Below are positions 14,156 to 24,083 of a stretch of 63,498 nucleotides of DNA, piece by piece. The stretch is from Eubacterium sp. ER2 (GTDB taxonomy: Bacteria; Bacillota; Clostridia; Lachnospirales; Lachnospiraceae). The DNA lies in NCBI RefSeq assembly GCF_000765215.1, contig NZ_JPJE01000034.1, forward strand, positions 1 to 63,498, written 5' to 3'. Every line of letters begins with the position of its first letter. Position 1 is the stretch's first letter. A model generated the notes under the pieces. It saw only the letters and a list, made by a program, of their open reading frames with translations, searched no databases and was not told the origin of the DNA. Both the position numbers and the translations under genes were made by a program.

Positions 14156-16720
14156 CTATTCCATCCGCAGTCTCTCCACCACGCTCTGCTTCTCCAGGTT
14201 CAGGAAGCACAGGCAGGGGATGAGAACCGCCAGGATGAGGATCAGCGGGGTGCACACGCCCAGGGGAAGCAGCGTAAAGCGGAAGGTGGAAAAGTCGTCC
14301 GCCGCCGTCACAGCCCGCACGCCAATGCCCACTGCCAGGGCGCTGACAATCCAGGAGGTAAGAAGGGTCAGCCCTGCATAGTACAGTCCCTCATACACAA
14401 GCATCCGGCGGAGCTGCCGCTTCGTCATGCCCACGCTCTGGATCACGGCAAACTCCCTCTTCCTGGAGACGATGGCCGTGATCATGGAGTTGGCAAAGTT
14501 CAGCACGCCCACCAGGGCGATGATGACGCTGATGGCGTTTCCCATGACCGCGGAGGATCTGGTCTCCTCCTCGTACTGCTGCGCCATAGTCTGGCGGGAG
14601 GTGACGGGAAGCGTCCTGTCCACAGAGGCAGTGTACCCGTCCAGCAGCTCCTGCATGGCATCCACCTGGCCCTCCTTCACATTGACGTAGAGCCTGCGCA
14701 TCGTGTTATCCGGATACAGCTCCCGGAAGGAGTCGGAAGGGATCACATACTCCAGCTCAAGACCTGTGTTCTCTCCCGCCTCCAGAGCCCCGTCCACGAC
14801 GGAGCTATCCGGCAGCACCACTGCCATCACCTGGTAGGTCCTCCCCTCCAGCTCCACCGTCTGGCCGACAGAGGCAGCGGGCAGAGTCTTCCCTCCTTTT
14901 GCCTCCTCTTTGGAGATGGACGCAGTGGACACGGCCAGGGCATACTCTCCTGTGGCAAAGGCCTCCGGGTCAAAGGATCCTGCCAGGATGTGATCCTCGT
15001 CTGTGATCGCCTCCAGTGGAATCCCATCCAGTCCGAACAGGGTGACTATGGCCTGCTTTTCTTTGATAGAGTTCTCCGCATCCTGGGCCCCCTGGGCATC
15101 GTAGCTGGCCCAGTCAGCCAGAATGTCCTCATTGTAGTAGGCAGCCAGATTGGCGGCTGTCCCATCGTCCATCTGCCAGATAAACTGGTGGGACCAGGCG
15201 TGGCCGGTCTCCTCCACTCCGTCCGCCTGCTCCACCTGGCTTACAAGCTCCTGGTTCAGCGTGGAGCCCTGGGGATCGTAGCCTCCTGTGTAGTCCTCGC
15301 TGGAGGCGTCGGAGAGCTCAAAATCAGCGATAGTCAGGCCGGAGAGATATTTCTCCATATCAAAGGCCGCGTTCTTGGCGTAAAAGCAGCTCAGCAGCAC
15401 AAGTCCCAGGGACAGGGAGCAAACCACCAGGGCCGTCCGCTTCTTGTTCCGCCCCAGGTTGGCCCAGGCCATCTCGCGGAGGGAGGCGCTGCCCCGCTTC
15501 TTTGCCGTCCTCTTCGTCTTATCCGGCGCGTCACAGGCCCGCAGCGCCTCCACAGGAGACACCTTCCCCGCAAGGCGGGCCGGGCGCAGGCAGGAGATCA
15601 GGACTGTGACCCAGGCAAAGAGGGCAGATCCAAGGAAGATCACCGGGCTTACCGAGACCACGCTCTCCCCCTCCAGCATGCCAAGGAGGGTGGGGACAAG
15701 GAGAAAACCGAGTCCCCAGCCCAGGACCAGGCCGATGGGGATGCCGATAAGGCAAAGCCTGTTTGCCTGTCCGTAGATCAGCCTGCGGAGCTGCTTTTTC
15801 GTCATACCCAGGGTCTTCAGCTTGCCGTAGAACTGCACATCCGCGGTGACGCTGATCTGGAAAATGTTGTAGATGATGAGATAGCCCGCCACAAAGACAA
15901 GGATCATCCCCAGGTACATGGGAAGGCTCTCTGAAAAGGCCGCAGCCCCCATCTCCGGCGAGTAGGCCAGGTTTACCCCGTACTCCAGCCCGGTCAGGCC
16001 TGTGTCTGCCAGGATACCATCCAAGGTCTCCTCAATGTTCCTGTCACTGTAAAGGCTCACCTGCGCCATGTGGGTACCGAGAATCTGTCCCTCTGACACC
16101 GGCCCGTCGGCGCCTCCCGTCATCTGATCCGCAAAGGCCCTGGATACCCATGCCATGCTGGCGTAGCTGGAGGCATTTCCCTCCCAGTAGCCGCAGAGGG
16201 TGAAAGTGGAGGCTGTCGTCTCCTGGCTGTTCAGATCTGTCCGCCACTCAAGAGTCACCTGCTGCCCCAGCTCATGGGGAATTCCCAGGTAATCCAGCAC
16301 GGTGGTGTCCACCGCCAGCTCGTCTTCTGCCTCCGGCATCCGGCCGGCAGTGGGCCAGGCAAAGGAGTGGGCGGCGTAAGAATCGTCCCCCCAGCGGATC
16401 TCGGTCTGATATCCCTTAAGCTCTCTGTTTTCCGCCACTCCCAGCACAATGCTCTCTCCCACCTCCCTCACGTCCGGGTGGGCGCCGATCAGGGCCGCCT
16501 CCTCGCCCGTAATGCTCTTAAAGGAGGCCTGGGCATCGTAGCCTGTCTGGCGGAAGGTCATCTCCACCATATTTTTGCTCATGCTCTGGGCCAGCGTGAA
16601 CAGAGTGGTGAACATGAGCGTGGTCATGAGGATGGCCAGCACAGCCACCACATTACGGCCCCTATTTTTTCTGAAAAGACGGCTACTTAGCGTCTTGATG
16701 GGTTGAAATCTTCCTCTCAC
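14156..16720 (-). CDS. FtsX-like ABC transporter permease (module 1)
   Basis: 854-residue membrane protein of the MacB/BceB/FtsX superfamily. There is one N-terminal helix (residues ~22-45), a large extracellular domain, a three-helix FtsX block near 280-400, a second extracellular domain, and a final FtsX block near 730-850 ending LEKQSVVERLRME. Such permeases with a LolD-like ATPase usually move or sense peptides or lipids in the envelope. The start is GTG 16720 with AGGGGG upstream. The partner ATPase gene ends 15 nt before it. It is the last gene of the six-gene operon that starts with a response regulator. Confidence 0.87.
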   Translation of the reverse strand: MRGRFQPIKTLSSRLFRKNRGRNVVAVLAILMTTLMFTTLFTLAQSMSKNMVEMTFRQTGYDAQASFKSITGEEAALIGAHPDVREVGESIVLGVAENRELKGYQTEIRWGDDSYAAHSFAWPTAGRMPEAEDELAVDTTVLDYLGIPHELGQQVTLEWRTDLNSQETTASTFTLCGYWEGNASSYASMAWVSRAFADQMTGGADGPVSEGQILGTHMAQVSLYSDRNIEETLDGILADTGLTGLEYGVNLAYSPEMGAAAFSESLPMYLGMILVFVAGYLIIYNIFQISVTADVQFYGKLKTLGMTKKQLRRLIYGQANRLCLIGIPIGLVLGWGLGFLLVPTLLGMLEGESVVSVSPVIFLGSALFAWVTVLISCLRPARLAGKVSPVEALRACDAPDKTKRTAKKRGSASLREMAWANLGRNKKRTALVVCSLSLGLVLLSCFYAKNAAFDMEKYLSGLTIADFELSDASSEDYTGGYDPQGSTLNQELVSQVEQADGVEETGHAWSHQFIWQMDDGTAANLAAYYNEDILADWASYDAQGAQDAENSIKEKQAIVTLFGLDGIPLEAITDEDHILAGSFDPEAFATGEYALAVSTASISKEEAKGGKTLPAASVGQTVELEGRTYQVMAVVLPDSSVVDGALEAGENTGLELEYVIPSDSFRELYPDNTMRRLYVNVKEGQVDAMQELLDGYTASVDRTLPVTSRQTMAQQYEEETRSSAVMGNAISVIIALVGVLNFANSMITAIVSRKREFAVIQSVGMTKRQLRRMLVYEGLYYAGLTLLTSWIVSALAVGIGVRAVTAADDFSTFRFTLLPLGVCTPLILILAVLIPCLCFLNLEKQSVVERLRME

Positions 16721-16735
16721 AGCAAAGCACCCCCT

Positions 16736-17407
16736 TTACTGTGACACGATGCGGCCGTCTTCAATACGGATGACACGGTCCGCCATGCGGGCAATTTCCG
16801 GGTTGTGGGTGATCATGACGATGGTCTGGTGAAACTCCTGGCTGGTGGTCTTAAGAAGACCGATCACATCGTCGCTTGTCCTCGTGTCCAGGTTGCCTGT
16901 CGGCTCATCTGCCAGGATGATGGAGGGCTTGCTGGCCAGAGCTCTGGCAATGGCTACCCGCTGCTGCTGGCCGCCGGACAGGTTGTTCGGCAGATTGTCC
17001 AGCTTCTTCGCAAGGCCCAGAAGCTTTACGATCTCCATGATAAATTTCTTGTCCGGCCTGCGCCCGTCCAGGGAGATGGGGAGGATGATATTCTCCCACA
17101 CGCTCAGCACGGGAACCAGATTGTAGTTCTGGAAAATGAAGCCGATCTGCTTCCTCCTGAAAATGGTGGCCGCCTCGCTGTCAAGCTCTGCCAACTCCGT
17201 ATCGCCGATGCGGATACTCCCCTCCGTGGGCGTATCCAGACCGCCCAGCATATTTAAAAGGGTGGACTTGCCGGAGCCGGACGTGCCGATGATGGCGGTG
17301 AATTTTCCCCGCTCGATCTCCAGGTCCACGCCGTCCAGTGCTTTGACGAGGGCCTCCCCCTTTCCGTAATATTTCTTCAGCCCTGCTGCCTTTAAGATCG
17401 CATCCAT
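16736..17407 (-). CDS. ABC transporter ATPase (LolD/MacB type, module 1)
   Basis: 223-residue ATPase: Walker [10 protein letters not shown] (about 42-50), Q-loop [10 protein letters not shown], signature LSGGQQQR, Walker [13 protein letters not shown] and H-loop MITHNPEIA. This is the pattern of ATPases that work with FtsX-type permeases by mechanotransmission. The start follows AGGAGGT. The N-terminal [23 protein letters not shown] is nearly the same as in the second ATPase of this cluster, so the two modules probably come from a duplication. Confidence 0.92.
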   Translation of the reverse strand: MDAILKAAGLKKYYGKGEALVKALDGVDLEIERGKFTAIIGTSGSGKSTLLNMLGGLDTPTEGSIRIGDTELAELDSEAATIFRRKQIGFIFQNYNLVPVLSVWENIILPISLDGRRPDKKFIMEIVKLLGLAKKLDNLPNNLSGGQQQRVAIARALASKPSIILADEPTGNLDTRTSDDVIGLLKTTSQEFHQTIVMITHNPEIARMADRVIRIEDGRIVSQ

Positions 17408-17535
17408 TTTTTCTACCTCCTGCTGTCTTGCTTAAGGAAGCCGCGGCGTGAGAAAGACCGCTCCTCCTTTTGTAAGAACAAGGATAGCAGACGGATGTCA
17501 AAATAAAGGTACTCCAAAGGTACAGTTTTGTAACT

Positions 17536-20097
17536 TTACTCTCTGTACCTCATCCTGGACACCACGCTCTCCCTCTCTGTCATACCGAGGAAGATCTGGG
17601 GCAGCAGGACAAACAGAAGGAGAATGGCCAGGCCGATGCCAAGAAGCGGCAGGGGCGAGTATTCGTAGATGACCGCCCAGTCGTTGTTGCCGATGTAGGC
17701 AAAATTGCTGTCGTAGTAGAGGGCCATCCCGTACCAGAGCACAAGAGCCGCCGCAGGAAGCGTGAAGACAAGACTCACCGCCCCCTCTATGAGTCCTTCG
17801 TACAGCACCATCCGCCGGATCTGCCTCTTCTCCATGCCAAGGCTCTGGTACAGGGCAAATTCCCTCCTCCTGGTCAACACCTTTGTCATGATCACATTCA
17901 CAAATCCCAGGATGCTGATGCCAAAGAGGAGCGCTCCCGCGAACACCCCCACCGACACCGCCGATGCCACGGACTGCCGGAACTCTCCAAGCTCATCGCT
18001 TTTTCGCTCCACAGTCACTCCCTCGTCCCGGCGGATGTCGGCTGTCCTCTCCTCAAACCGGTCTGCTTTGCTGTCATCGATGTTGACCATGATCTGCCGG
18101 ATATGGATCCCCGGGTACAGCTCCTGCAGCGTGTCCGCCGGCATCACATAGTTCAGCGAGAACTCTGCAGCCCTGCTGTTCCTTCCCGCCGGGATGCTGC
18201 CCCAGTCCGCCACGGCAGCCATGACCGTAAAGGTTCTGCCTCCGATCTCCACCTGGGAGCCCGCCGGCGCAGAGGATAAGCCCTCCTGGGAGGTAGCCCC
18301 CACAGAGAGCACATAGTCCCCTGTGGCAAATTTCTCCGGATCAAATTCTCCGTCCAGAATATCGTAGAACAGGACATAGTCCATCACAAGGCCCTCGGCG
18401 CCAATGAGGACGCTCCGGTACTCCCCCGTCTCCTCAAGCGCGTCAAGGCCGGCCACCCAGCCGGGCTGTCCGGACATAGACTCTTTCCTTGTCACATCTC
18501 CGTAATAGCTGTCGATGCCATTGTAAAAATCCACCACCGTCCGGCGCAGCGTCTCGTCGGCAGTCAGGTCCACCTCGTGGGTGAGAAATTCCCCGTACTC
18601 CGTAACCTCCGGGCAGGAGCGCAGCTTCTGCGCCATTTCTTCCGTGATATTGCCGGCCTGCTCGTTGTATCTCTGGTACTCCCCGCCGCAGGAGGCATCG
18701 ATAAAGGAGTAATCGCTCAGATACATCTCATCCGCATAGTAGTCCTCATCGTAGCTGATATAGCGGATGTAGGCGCTCCCCAGCACGAGGGAGGCCATCA
18801 AAAGGGACAGGATCGCTGCCGCAAAGCTCCGCCAGCCTGTCCCCAGCGAGGCCAGCGCCAGCCGCCAGGCGGTGACCCGCCCTCTCCTTCTCTTCTTCTT
18901 TCCACGGTACTCCCGGTTCAGAAAGGCCTGGATCATGGCCGGCGTCCAGCCCTTCATCCGGAAGGTGGAAAAGTAGCAGCCCGCCCAGGCAGTGAAAAAG
19001 GAGAGAAGCACTGCCGCCAGGGCCGGCCACAGATGGAGAAGGCTCAGCTCCAGCCGTATACCCGTGTATCCCTCCACAATCCCCCGGGCCAGCCAGAGAA
19101 ACACGCCAAATCCAAGCACCAGCCCGGCCGGAACGGCAGGGATGCAAAGGAGCAGCGCATAAGCGCTGGTAAACAGTCCCGTCTGCCCCGGCGTCATGCC
19201 CAGGGCCTTCATAGCCGCCAGAAGGGACAGACGCTCATGCAGGGATACAGTCATAATATTGTAGATGAGAAGGAAGCCCCCTGCCACCACAAAAAAGCCC
19301 GTCAGAAGATAGCTGACTGCCCTTGCGTTTGCGGTGTCCATCCTGGCGGAATTGTAGGAGAGATTCGTGGTAAAGGACACATCCCCAAGCCCCAGATCTG
19401 CCAGGATCTCCTCTGCCTGGTCATCCAGATCCTTCGGCTGCCAGAGCATGACGCCCAGGGTGACGCTCTCCTTCGCCCCGGTCTCCTCCCGAAGGCGGGA
19501 CGCCTCCTCTTCAGAGATCCAGGCGCAGGACTCGGAGTGGACATTTTCCCCGGACCAGAAGCCGCAGAGGGTGAACCGGCCTGTGTACTCTGTGCCTTCC
19601 CCGTCCCTCCATTTCAGCTGGATCACCTTTCCCGTCTCGTGGGGCAGCCCTAAGGAGTCCAGGGTCATGGTGTCCAGGGCGATCTCTCCCATCCTCTCCG
19701 GCATACGCCCCTCCTCGGGGACGGCGCTCACCGTCTCGGCATAGTCCTTATCCGCGGCGGCCAGACAGATATTCCTGTATTCCAGAAGCTCGTCCCCCAG
19801 GGTGCCCAGGCTGCGGAGCTCCACGCTGCTCTCCACACTGTCGTGTCCGCTGATCCGCTCCGCCTGGTGCTCTGTCAGCCCGGTAAACACAATGTGGCTT
19901 GTGGATCCGTACTCCAGCTGATCACTGAGAAGATAAGAGCTGTGGACACTGTCCGCCGTGAAAAAGACCAGGGTGTAAAGGAGGGTCACCAGCAGGATGG
20001 ACAGGGACAAAAGAGCGGCCCGCACCCTGTCTGCCCGGATCATGCGCCGGGCCAGGCGCAGGCAGACCTTTCGGTTGTCATTGGCCAGGAGCGCCAT
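17536..20097 (-). CDS. FtsX-like ABC transporter permease (module 2)
   Basis: 853-residue MacB/FtsX-type permease, the same layout as the module-1 permease: N-terminal helix, large extracellular domain, FtsX block near 260-390, second extracellular domain, C-terminal FtsX block ending ERESVVSRMRYRE. I chose ATG 20097 (start MALLANDNRK); the longer frame would run over the ATPase gene and is Arg-rich noncoding. It overlaps the ATPase gene by 20 bp. A gap of ~130 bp separates it from the module-1 ATPase downstream. Confidence 0.87.
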   Translation of the reverse strand: MALLANDNRKVCLRLARRMIRADRVRAALLSLSILLVTLLYTLVFFTADSVHSSYLLSDQLEYGSTSHIVFTGLTEHQAERISGHDSVESSVELRSLGTLGDELLEYRNICLAAADKDYAETVSAVPEEGRMPERMGEIALDTMTLDSLGLPHETGKVIQLKWRDGEGTEYTGRFTLCGFWSGENVHSESCAWISEEEASRLREETGAKESVTLGVMLWQPKDLDDQAEEILADLGLGDVSFTTNLSYNSARMDTANARAVSYLLTGFFVVAGGFLLIYNIMTVSLHERLSLLAAMKALGMTPGQTGLFTSAYALLLCIPAVPAGLVLGFGVFLWLARGIVEGYTGIRLELSLLHLWPALAAVLLSFFTAWAGCYFSTFRMKGWTPAMIQAFLNREYRGKKKRRRGRVTAWRLALASLGTGWRSFAAAILSLLMASLVLGSAYIRYISYDEDYYADEMYLSDYSFIDASCGGEYQRYNEQAGNITEEMAQKLRSCPEVTEYGEFLTHEVDLTADETLRRTVVDFYNGIDSYYGDVTRKESMSGQPGWVAGLDALEETGEYRSVLIGAEGLVMDYVLFYDILDGEFDPEKFATGDYVLSVGATSQEGLSSAPAGSQVEIGGRTFTVMAAVADWGSIPAGRNSRAAEFSLNYVMPADTLQELYPGIHIRQIMVNIDDSKADRFEERTADIRRDEGVTVERKSDELGEFRQSVASAVSVGVFAGALLFGISILGFVNVIMTKVLTRRREFALYQSLGMEKRQIRRMVLYEGLIEGAVSLVFTLPAAALVLWYGMALYYDSNFAYIGNNDWAVIYEYSPLPLLGIGLAILLLFVLLPQIFLGMTERESVVSRMRYRE

Positions 20098-20776
20098 AGC
20101 CACCCCTCCCCTCCGCAAACCTGCCGTCCTCAATGCGGACGATCCGGTCCGCCGTCTGGGCAATGTCCAGGTCATGGGTGATCATGACGATGGTCTGGCG
20201 GTATTTCCGGTTCATCATCTTCAAAAGTCCCAATACGTTCTGGCCGGACTTTGTGTCCAGGTTGCCTGTGGGCTCGTCTGCCAGCACAAGGGCCGGCCTG
20301 GCAATGAGAGCCCTGGCGATGGCTGTCTGCTGCCGCTGTCCTCCGGACAGCTCCCCGGGCAGGGCCGACAGCCGGTCCCCAAGCCCCAGCGTCTCCACCA
20401 GCTCCTCAAAAAAGGCCCGGTCCGGCCTCTCGTTTCCCATCTCCAGGGGAAACAGGATATTTTCCTCCACCGTCAGCATGGGGATCAGGTTAAAATTCTG
20501 GTACACAAATCCCACCTTGTTCCTGCGGTACACAGCAAGCCGCGATTCCTTCAGGGTGTCAATCCTCGTCCCTTCCACCCAGATGCGCCCTTCTGTGGGC
20601 CTGTCCTGCCCTCCCAGCAGATTGAGGAACGTGGTCTTGCCGCTGCCGGAGGTGCCCACGATCATGGTAAATTTCCCCTTCTCGATCTCCAGGTCAATGC
20701 CGTCCAGCGCCTTCACAAGTCCCGCTCCCTGCCCATAATATTTTTTCAGTCCCTCTGTCTTCGCGATTACTTCCAT
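20078..20776 (-). CDS. ABC transporter ATPase (LolD/MacB type, module 2)
   Basis: 232-residue ATPase with Walker A GTSGSGKTT, signature LSGGQRQQ, Walker [13 protein letters not shown] and H-loop MITHDLDIA. The start at ATG 20776 (MEVIAKTEGLKKYYGQG) matches the start of the module-1 ATPase; a GTG 30 nt upstream with AGGAG nearby is an alternative. It energises the permease encoded immediately downstream. Cytoplasmic face of the membrane. Confidence 0.9.
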   Translation of the reverse strand: MEVIAKTEGLKKYYGQGAGLVKALDGIDLEIEKGKFTMIVGTSGSGKTTFLNLLGGQDRPTEGRIWVEGTRIDTLKESRLAVYRRNKVGFVYQNFNLIPMLTVEENILFPLEMGNERPDRAFFEELVETLGLGDRLSALPGELSGGQRQQTAIARALIARPALVLADEPTGNLDTKSGQNVLGLLKMMNRKYRQTIVMITHDLDIAQTADRIVRIEDGRFAEGRGGYGAPGQ

Positions 20777-20839
20777 TTCCTTTATAGTAAAATCCTTTCC
20801 CTTCACTCTCTCCTGTACCTGTCGATGCCGGAGCCTTTG

Positions 20840-21862
20840 TCAGCTTGGCAGGAACACGGAGAAGACGGAGCCCTTCCCCTGCTCTGACTTCACCGTAATG
20901 TAGCCCATCTCCTGCCGGATGATCTCCTGGGCCAGGTAGAGTCCAAGACCCACTCCGTCCTGCCCGGAGGCCTCCTGAGCCCGGTAAAACCGCTTAAAAA
21001 TATCGTGGTAATGGTCCGGGTCAATGCCCATTCCCGTGTCCTCAATGTCGATCCTCGTGTAGATCTGCCAGGGCCGCACCCGCACGGTAATGCTTCCTCC
21101 CCGTGGCGTGTATTTCACCGCATTGTCCAGTATATTTCCAATGGCTTCCGCTGTCCATCTGGGATCGTGTCTGACCGCCACATCGCTGCCGCACTCTGTC
21201 TCCAGCGCGATCTCCTTCTTCTCCGCCCCGGCCCATACAAGGCTGATGGCCCGGGCAATGGTGTCCGCAAGAGAGGCCTCCTCCGGCTTCAGCACAAAGG
21301 TTCCTGTCTCCAGACGGGACATCTTGATCAGGGACTGCATGAGGAAATCCAGCTTCCCGATCTGCCCCTCCATAGTTTCCAGAAACTGCTGCCGCTTCTC
21401 CTCCGGCAGGTCGTGCTCCTTTAAAATACCCGCGAACATCCGGATATTCGCCATAGGCGTTTTGACCTGATGGGAGATATCACTGACCAGCTCCTGAATC
21501 GTCTGCTTATCCCTCTGGCTCTCCCTTCTGGCTTCCCTGGCAATGTCGTAAAACTGCAGGATCTTTCCCTGCACCTTTGCTGTCAGGCTGTCCTCATAGA
21601 TCTGAGGCCATCTGTCCGGCTCCCCGGCGATGAGACTGTCCAGGATGTCGCAGAGAGAGTCGGCAAAATCCGCCACCTGCCGCCGTACCCAGGCACGCCA
21701 CCAGGCGGCCAGGAGAAAGAGGCCGGCGCAGATCCCAAGGAGCCCATACCGCACCTCCCGGCGGGGGACATACTCCCACAAAAGCCATGCCATAGCTCCG
21801 ACCAAAACAATGGCTCCAAGAAATGGCAGCGCCTCCCGAAGCCTTCTCCTCTTCTCTCTCAT
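20840..21862 (-). CDS. sensor histidine kinase
   Basis: 340 residues: two closely spaced N-terminal membrane helices (11-29 and 38-55) with almost no extracellular loop, a linker, the phosphoacceptor box SDISHQVKTPM with His131, and the ATPase boxes NILDNAVKYT, DTGMGI and GVGLGLYL. The intramembrane-sensing layout is that of BceS/VraS-like kinases, which sense through an associated ABC transporter. Its ATG directly follows the regulator's stop codon. The four ABC genes lie downstream on the same strand, so it probably reports transporter state to the regulator. Confidence 0.92.
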   Translation of the reverse strand: MREKRRRLREALPFLGAIVLVGAMAWLLWEYVPRREVRYGLLGICAGLFLLAAWWRAWVRRQVADFADSLCDILDSLIAGEPDRWPQIYEDSLTAKVQGKILQFYDIAREARRESQRDKQTIQELVSDISHQVKTPMANIRMFAGILKEHDLPEEKRQQFLETMEGQIGKLDFLMQSLIKMSRLETGTFVLKPEEASLADTIARAISLVWAGAEKKEIALETECGSDVAVRHDPRWTAEAIGNILDNAVKYTPRGGSITVRVRPWQIYTRIDIEDTGMGIDPDHYHDIFKRFYRAQEASGQDGVGLGLYLAQEIIRQEMGYITVKSEQGKGSVFSVFLPS

Positions 21863-22555
21863 CTATCTCCCCCCTGTCCAGATATAGCCCATGCCCCGGA
21901 CCGTCTTGATGTAAGTGTGCTCCCCGTCCTCGATCTTGGCCCGCAGACGGTTCATGGTGACGGTCAGCGTGTGATCATCAATATAATTTCCCTCGCTGTC
22001 CCACAGCTTGCCCAGAAGGGTCTGCCTGGTGAGCACATTTCCCCCGTTCTCCGTCAGCGTCCGCAGCAGCTTGTACTCGTTGGGGGTGATGGCGATCTGC
22101 TCCTGTCCCCTCCTGGCTGTCAGAGCGGCAAAATCCAGACACAGAAAGCCGTCCTCCCACCGGTCCTTCAGGGCAGTCTCCCGCCCCCCGGCGTGCCGCA
22201 GTGCCGCCTCCACTCTCTTGAGGAGGATTTTCATACTGAAGGGCTTTGTCACATAGTCGTCCGCTCCCAGGTCAAAGCCTGCCACCACGTCCTCCTCCAG
22301 GTCATTGGCCGTGAGGAAGATGACGGGCAGGCCGGGATCCCTCTCCTTCAGCTCCCGGCAAAGGTCAAACCCGCTGCCGTCGGGCAGGTTGACGTCCAGG
22401 ATAACCAGGTCAAAATCGTCCTCCCCGGCAAGCTGCCGGGCTTTCTTTATATTGTAGGCGGCCACGGTGAGATAGCCGTTCATATCCAGTTCAAAGCAAA
22501 GGCCTGCGCTCAGCGTCAGGTCGTCCTCCACTACCATGATCCTTCCCGCGCTCAT
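21863..22555 (-). CDS. OmpR-family response regulator
   Basis: 230 residues: receiver domain (1-120) with Asp10-Asp11-type acidic pocket (VVEDD), phosphorylation site Asp54 in LVILDVNLPDG and Lys in the TKPF motif; then a winged-helix DNA-binding domain (about 130-228, with TPNEYKLLRTL and YIDDHTLTVTMNRLRAKIE). It is the first gene of the cluster and abuts the kinase gene. It probably activates this operon in response to envelope-active compounds. Confidence 0.93.
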   Translation of the reverse strand: MSAGRIMVVEDDLTLSAGLCFELDMNGYLTVAAYNIKKARQLAGEDDFDLVILDVNLPDGSGFDLCRELKERDPGLPVIFLTANDLEEDVVAGFDLGADDYVTKPFSMKILLKRVEAALRHAGGRETALKDRWEDGFLCLDFAALTARRGQEQIAITPNEYKLLRTLTENGGNVLTRQTLLGKLWDSEGNYIDDHTLTVTMNRLRAKIEDGEHTYIKTVRGMGYIWTGGR

Positions 22556-22688
22556 GTCTTACATTCTCCTTGTCCATAAAATCATACATAAAATCGCGCA
22601 GCCGGCCCTTTCGGCGCCGACATCACCATTATATTTCAGCAGGCCCCAAAGGACAAGAGAAAGCTCTCGCTGCCGGGAACTTTTTCAT

Positions 22689-22716
22689 TTGCAATCCCGG
22701 GAATATATTGTACAAT
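22689..22716 (+). promoter_or_regulatory. promoter of the K+ channel gene
   Basis: TTGCAA (22689-22694), 16-nt spacer, TACAAT (22711-22716), about 36 nt before the ATG. The -10 lies in a 14-bp palindrome ATATTGTACAATAT, a possible operator. Confidence 0.5.
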
Positions 22717-22751
22717 ATCTGTGAAAGCTTAATGCGGGGAGGGCCTTCGAT

Positions 22752-23963
22752 ATGCAGGACACATGGGAAAAGAGGAGAAAAAGGATTTTTGAGATCATAG
22801 AGGTGGGGACAGAGTACGACTATGTCAGCCGCATCTATGATTTTTTCAACGCCTTCTGCATCATTCTCAATCTGGTGGCCAGTATGGTCTACACCTTTGA
22901 CGAGTACCGGGCTGCCTACGGCGGCATCCTGATGGTCATAGAGCAGGCCACTGTGGCCATGTTCCTGCTGGACTACCTCCTGCGGATCTGGACGGCAAAA
23001 TATCTGTATCCGGGCAGTACACAGCCCAGGGCTGTCTCCAAATACATGACCTCCTTCACCGGGATCGTGGATCTTTTGTCCTTCCTGCCCCAGTATCTTC
23101 CCTTCTTTTTCCCGGCAGGGGCTATCGCCTTCCGCATGTTCCGGATCATCCGCATTTTCCGTCTGTTCCGCATCAACGCCTACTACGACTCCCTGAACGT
23201 GATCACGGAGGTCATTGTGAGCAAAAAGCAGCAGCTTTTCTCCTCAGTCTTCATCATCCTCATGCTGATGCTGGCCTCCAGCCTGTGCATGTACAGTCTG
23301 GAGCATGAAGCCCAGCCGGAGGTGTTTTCCAACGCCTTCTCCGGCATCTGGTGGGCCGCGTCCACGCTTCTCACCGTGGGCTACGGGGACATTTACCCCA
23401 TTACAGTGCTGGGGAAGATGTTCGGCATCTTTATCGCCTTTCTGGGCGTGGGTATTGTGGCCATCCCCACAGGTATCATCTCCGCCGGATTCGTGGATCA
23501 GTACTCCCGCATCAAGAGGATGAGCGAGTACGGCCAGGCGGCAGCTATCCATTTCATACAGATCCACCTGACAGAGCAGGACAAGTGGGCCGGAAAGACC
23601 ATCTCCCAGCTCCACCTGCCGGCCCGGGTCATCGTAGCCGCCATACAGCGGGATCACCGGATCATCGTCCCCCGGGGCAGCATGATGCTGAAGGCCGGAG
23701 ACGACATGGTTCTCGGCGCCGAGTCCTTCCACAACAACCAGGGTGAGCGCATCCAGCTCAAGGAAATGGTACTCCAGAAAAACCATCCCTGGATCGGCCA
23801 GCGCATCCAGGAGCTGGACATCTCGAGGAAATCTATCATCGTCCTCGTCAAGAGAAAGGGCCGCACCCTGATTCCCAACGGGAACATGATCCTCCGGGAG
23901 CAGGACATGGTCATCTTCTACTCCCAGATACACATGGCCAGCGCTACGCAGATAGAGGTGTAG
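22752..23963 (+). CDS. voltage-gated potassium channel with TrkA-C domains
   Basis: 403-residue six-helix channel. S1-S3 occupy about 25-115; S4 is FRMFRIIRIFRLFR (127-140) with arginines every third residue, a true voltage sensor. The pore helix and the selectivity filter TVGYGD (208-213) specify K+. S6 is GIFIAFLGVGIVAIPTGIISAG. The cytosolic tail carries two TrkA-C-like repeats (about 275-322, WAGKTISQLHLP...; and about 335-390, WIGQRIQELDIS...), but no Rossmann RCK-N domain. It probably sets K+ conductance in response to voltage and a ligand such as c-di-AMP, the known TrkA-C ligand in Firmicutes (inference). Monocistronic. Confidence 0.9.
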   Translation: MQDTWEKRRKRIFEIIEVGTEYDYVSRIYDFFNAFCIILNLVASMVYTFDEYRAAYGGILMVIEQATVAMFLLDYLLRIWTAKYLYPGSTQPRAVSKYMTSFTGIVDLLSFLPQYLPFFFPAGAIAFRMFRIIRIFRLFRINAYYDSLNVITEVIVSKKQQLFSSVFIILMLMLASSLCMYSLEHEAQPEVFSNAFSGIWWAASTLLTVGYGDIYPITVLGKMFGIFIAFLGVGIVAIPTGIISAGFVDQYSRIKRMSEYGQAAAIHFIQIHLTEQDKWAGKTISQLHLPARVIVAAIQRDHRIIVPRGSMMLKAGDDMVLGAESFHNNQGERIQLKEMVLQKNHPWIGQRIQELDISRKSIIVLVKRKGRTLIPNGNMILREQDMVIFYSQIHMASATQIEV

Positions 23964-24019
23964 CTCTCCCGCAGGGAAACAGCAGGCAAAAGATATTGAT
24001 AGATTTTTTTAATTTATAA

Positions 24020-24049
24020 TTGACAAAACGTGTGCAAATATGATATAAA
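24020..24049 (+). promoter_or_regulatory. promoter of tRNA-Trp
   Basis: Consensus TTGACA (24020-24025), 18-nt spacer, TATAAA (24044-24049), 35 nt upstream of the tRNA. Confidence 0.65.
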
Positions 24050-24083
24050 TATCTAGTGACCGATTTAAGTCGGAAGCAGGTAC

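Noticed and set aside
12667-15934. Long forward ORFs of 518 and 629 codons
   Set aside because: They are antisense shadows of the Y-polymerase and the FtsX permease; no family similarity and codon use typical of shadows in GC-rich genes.
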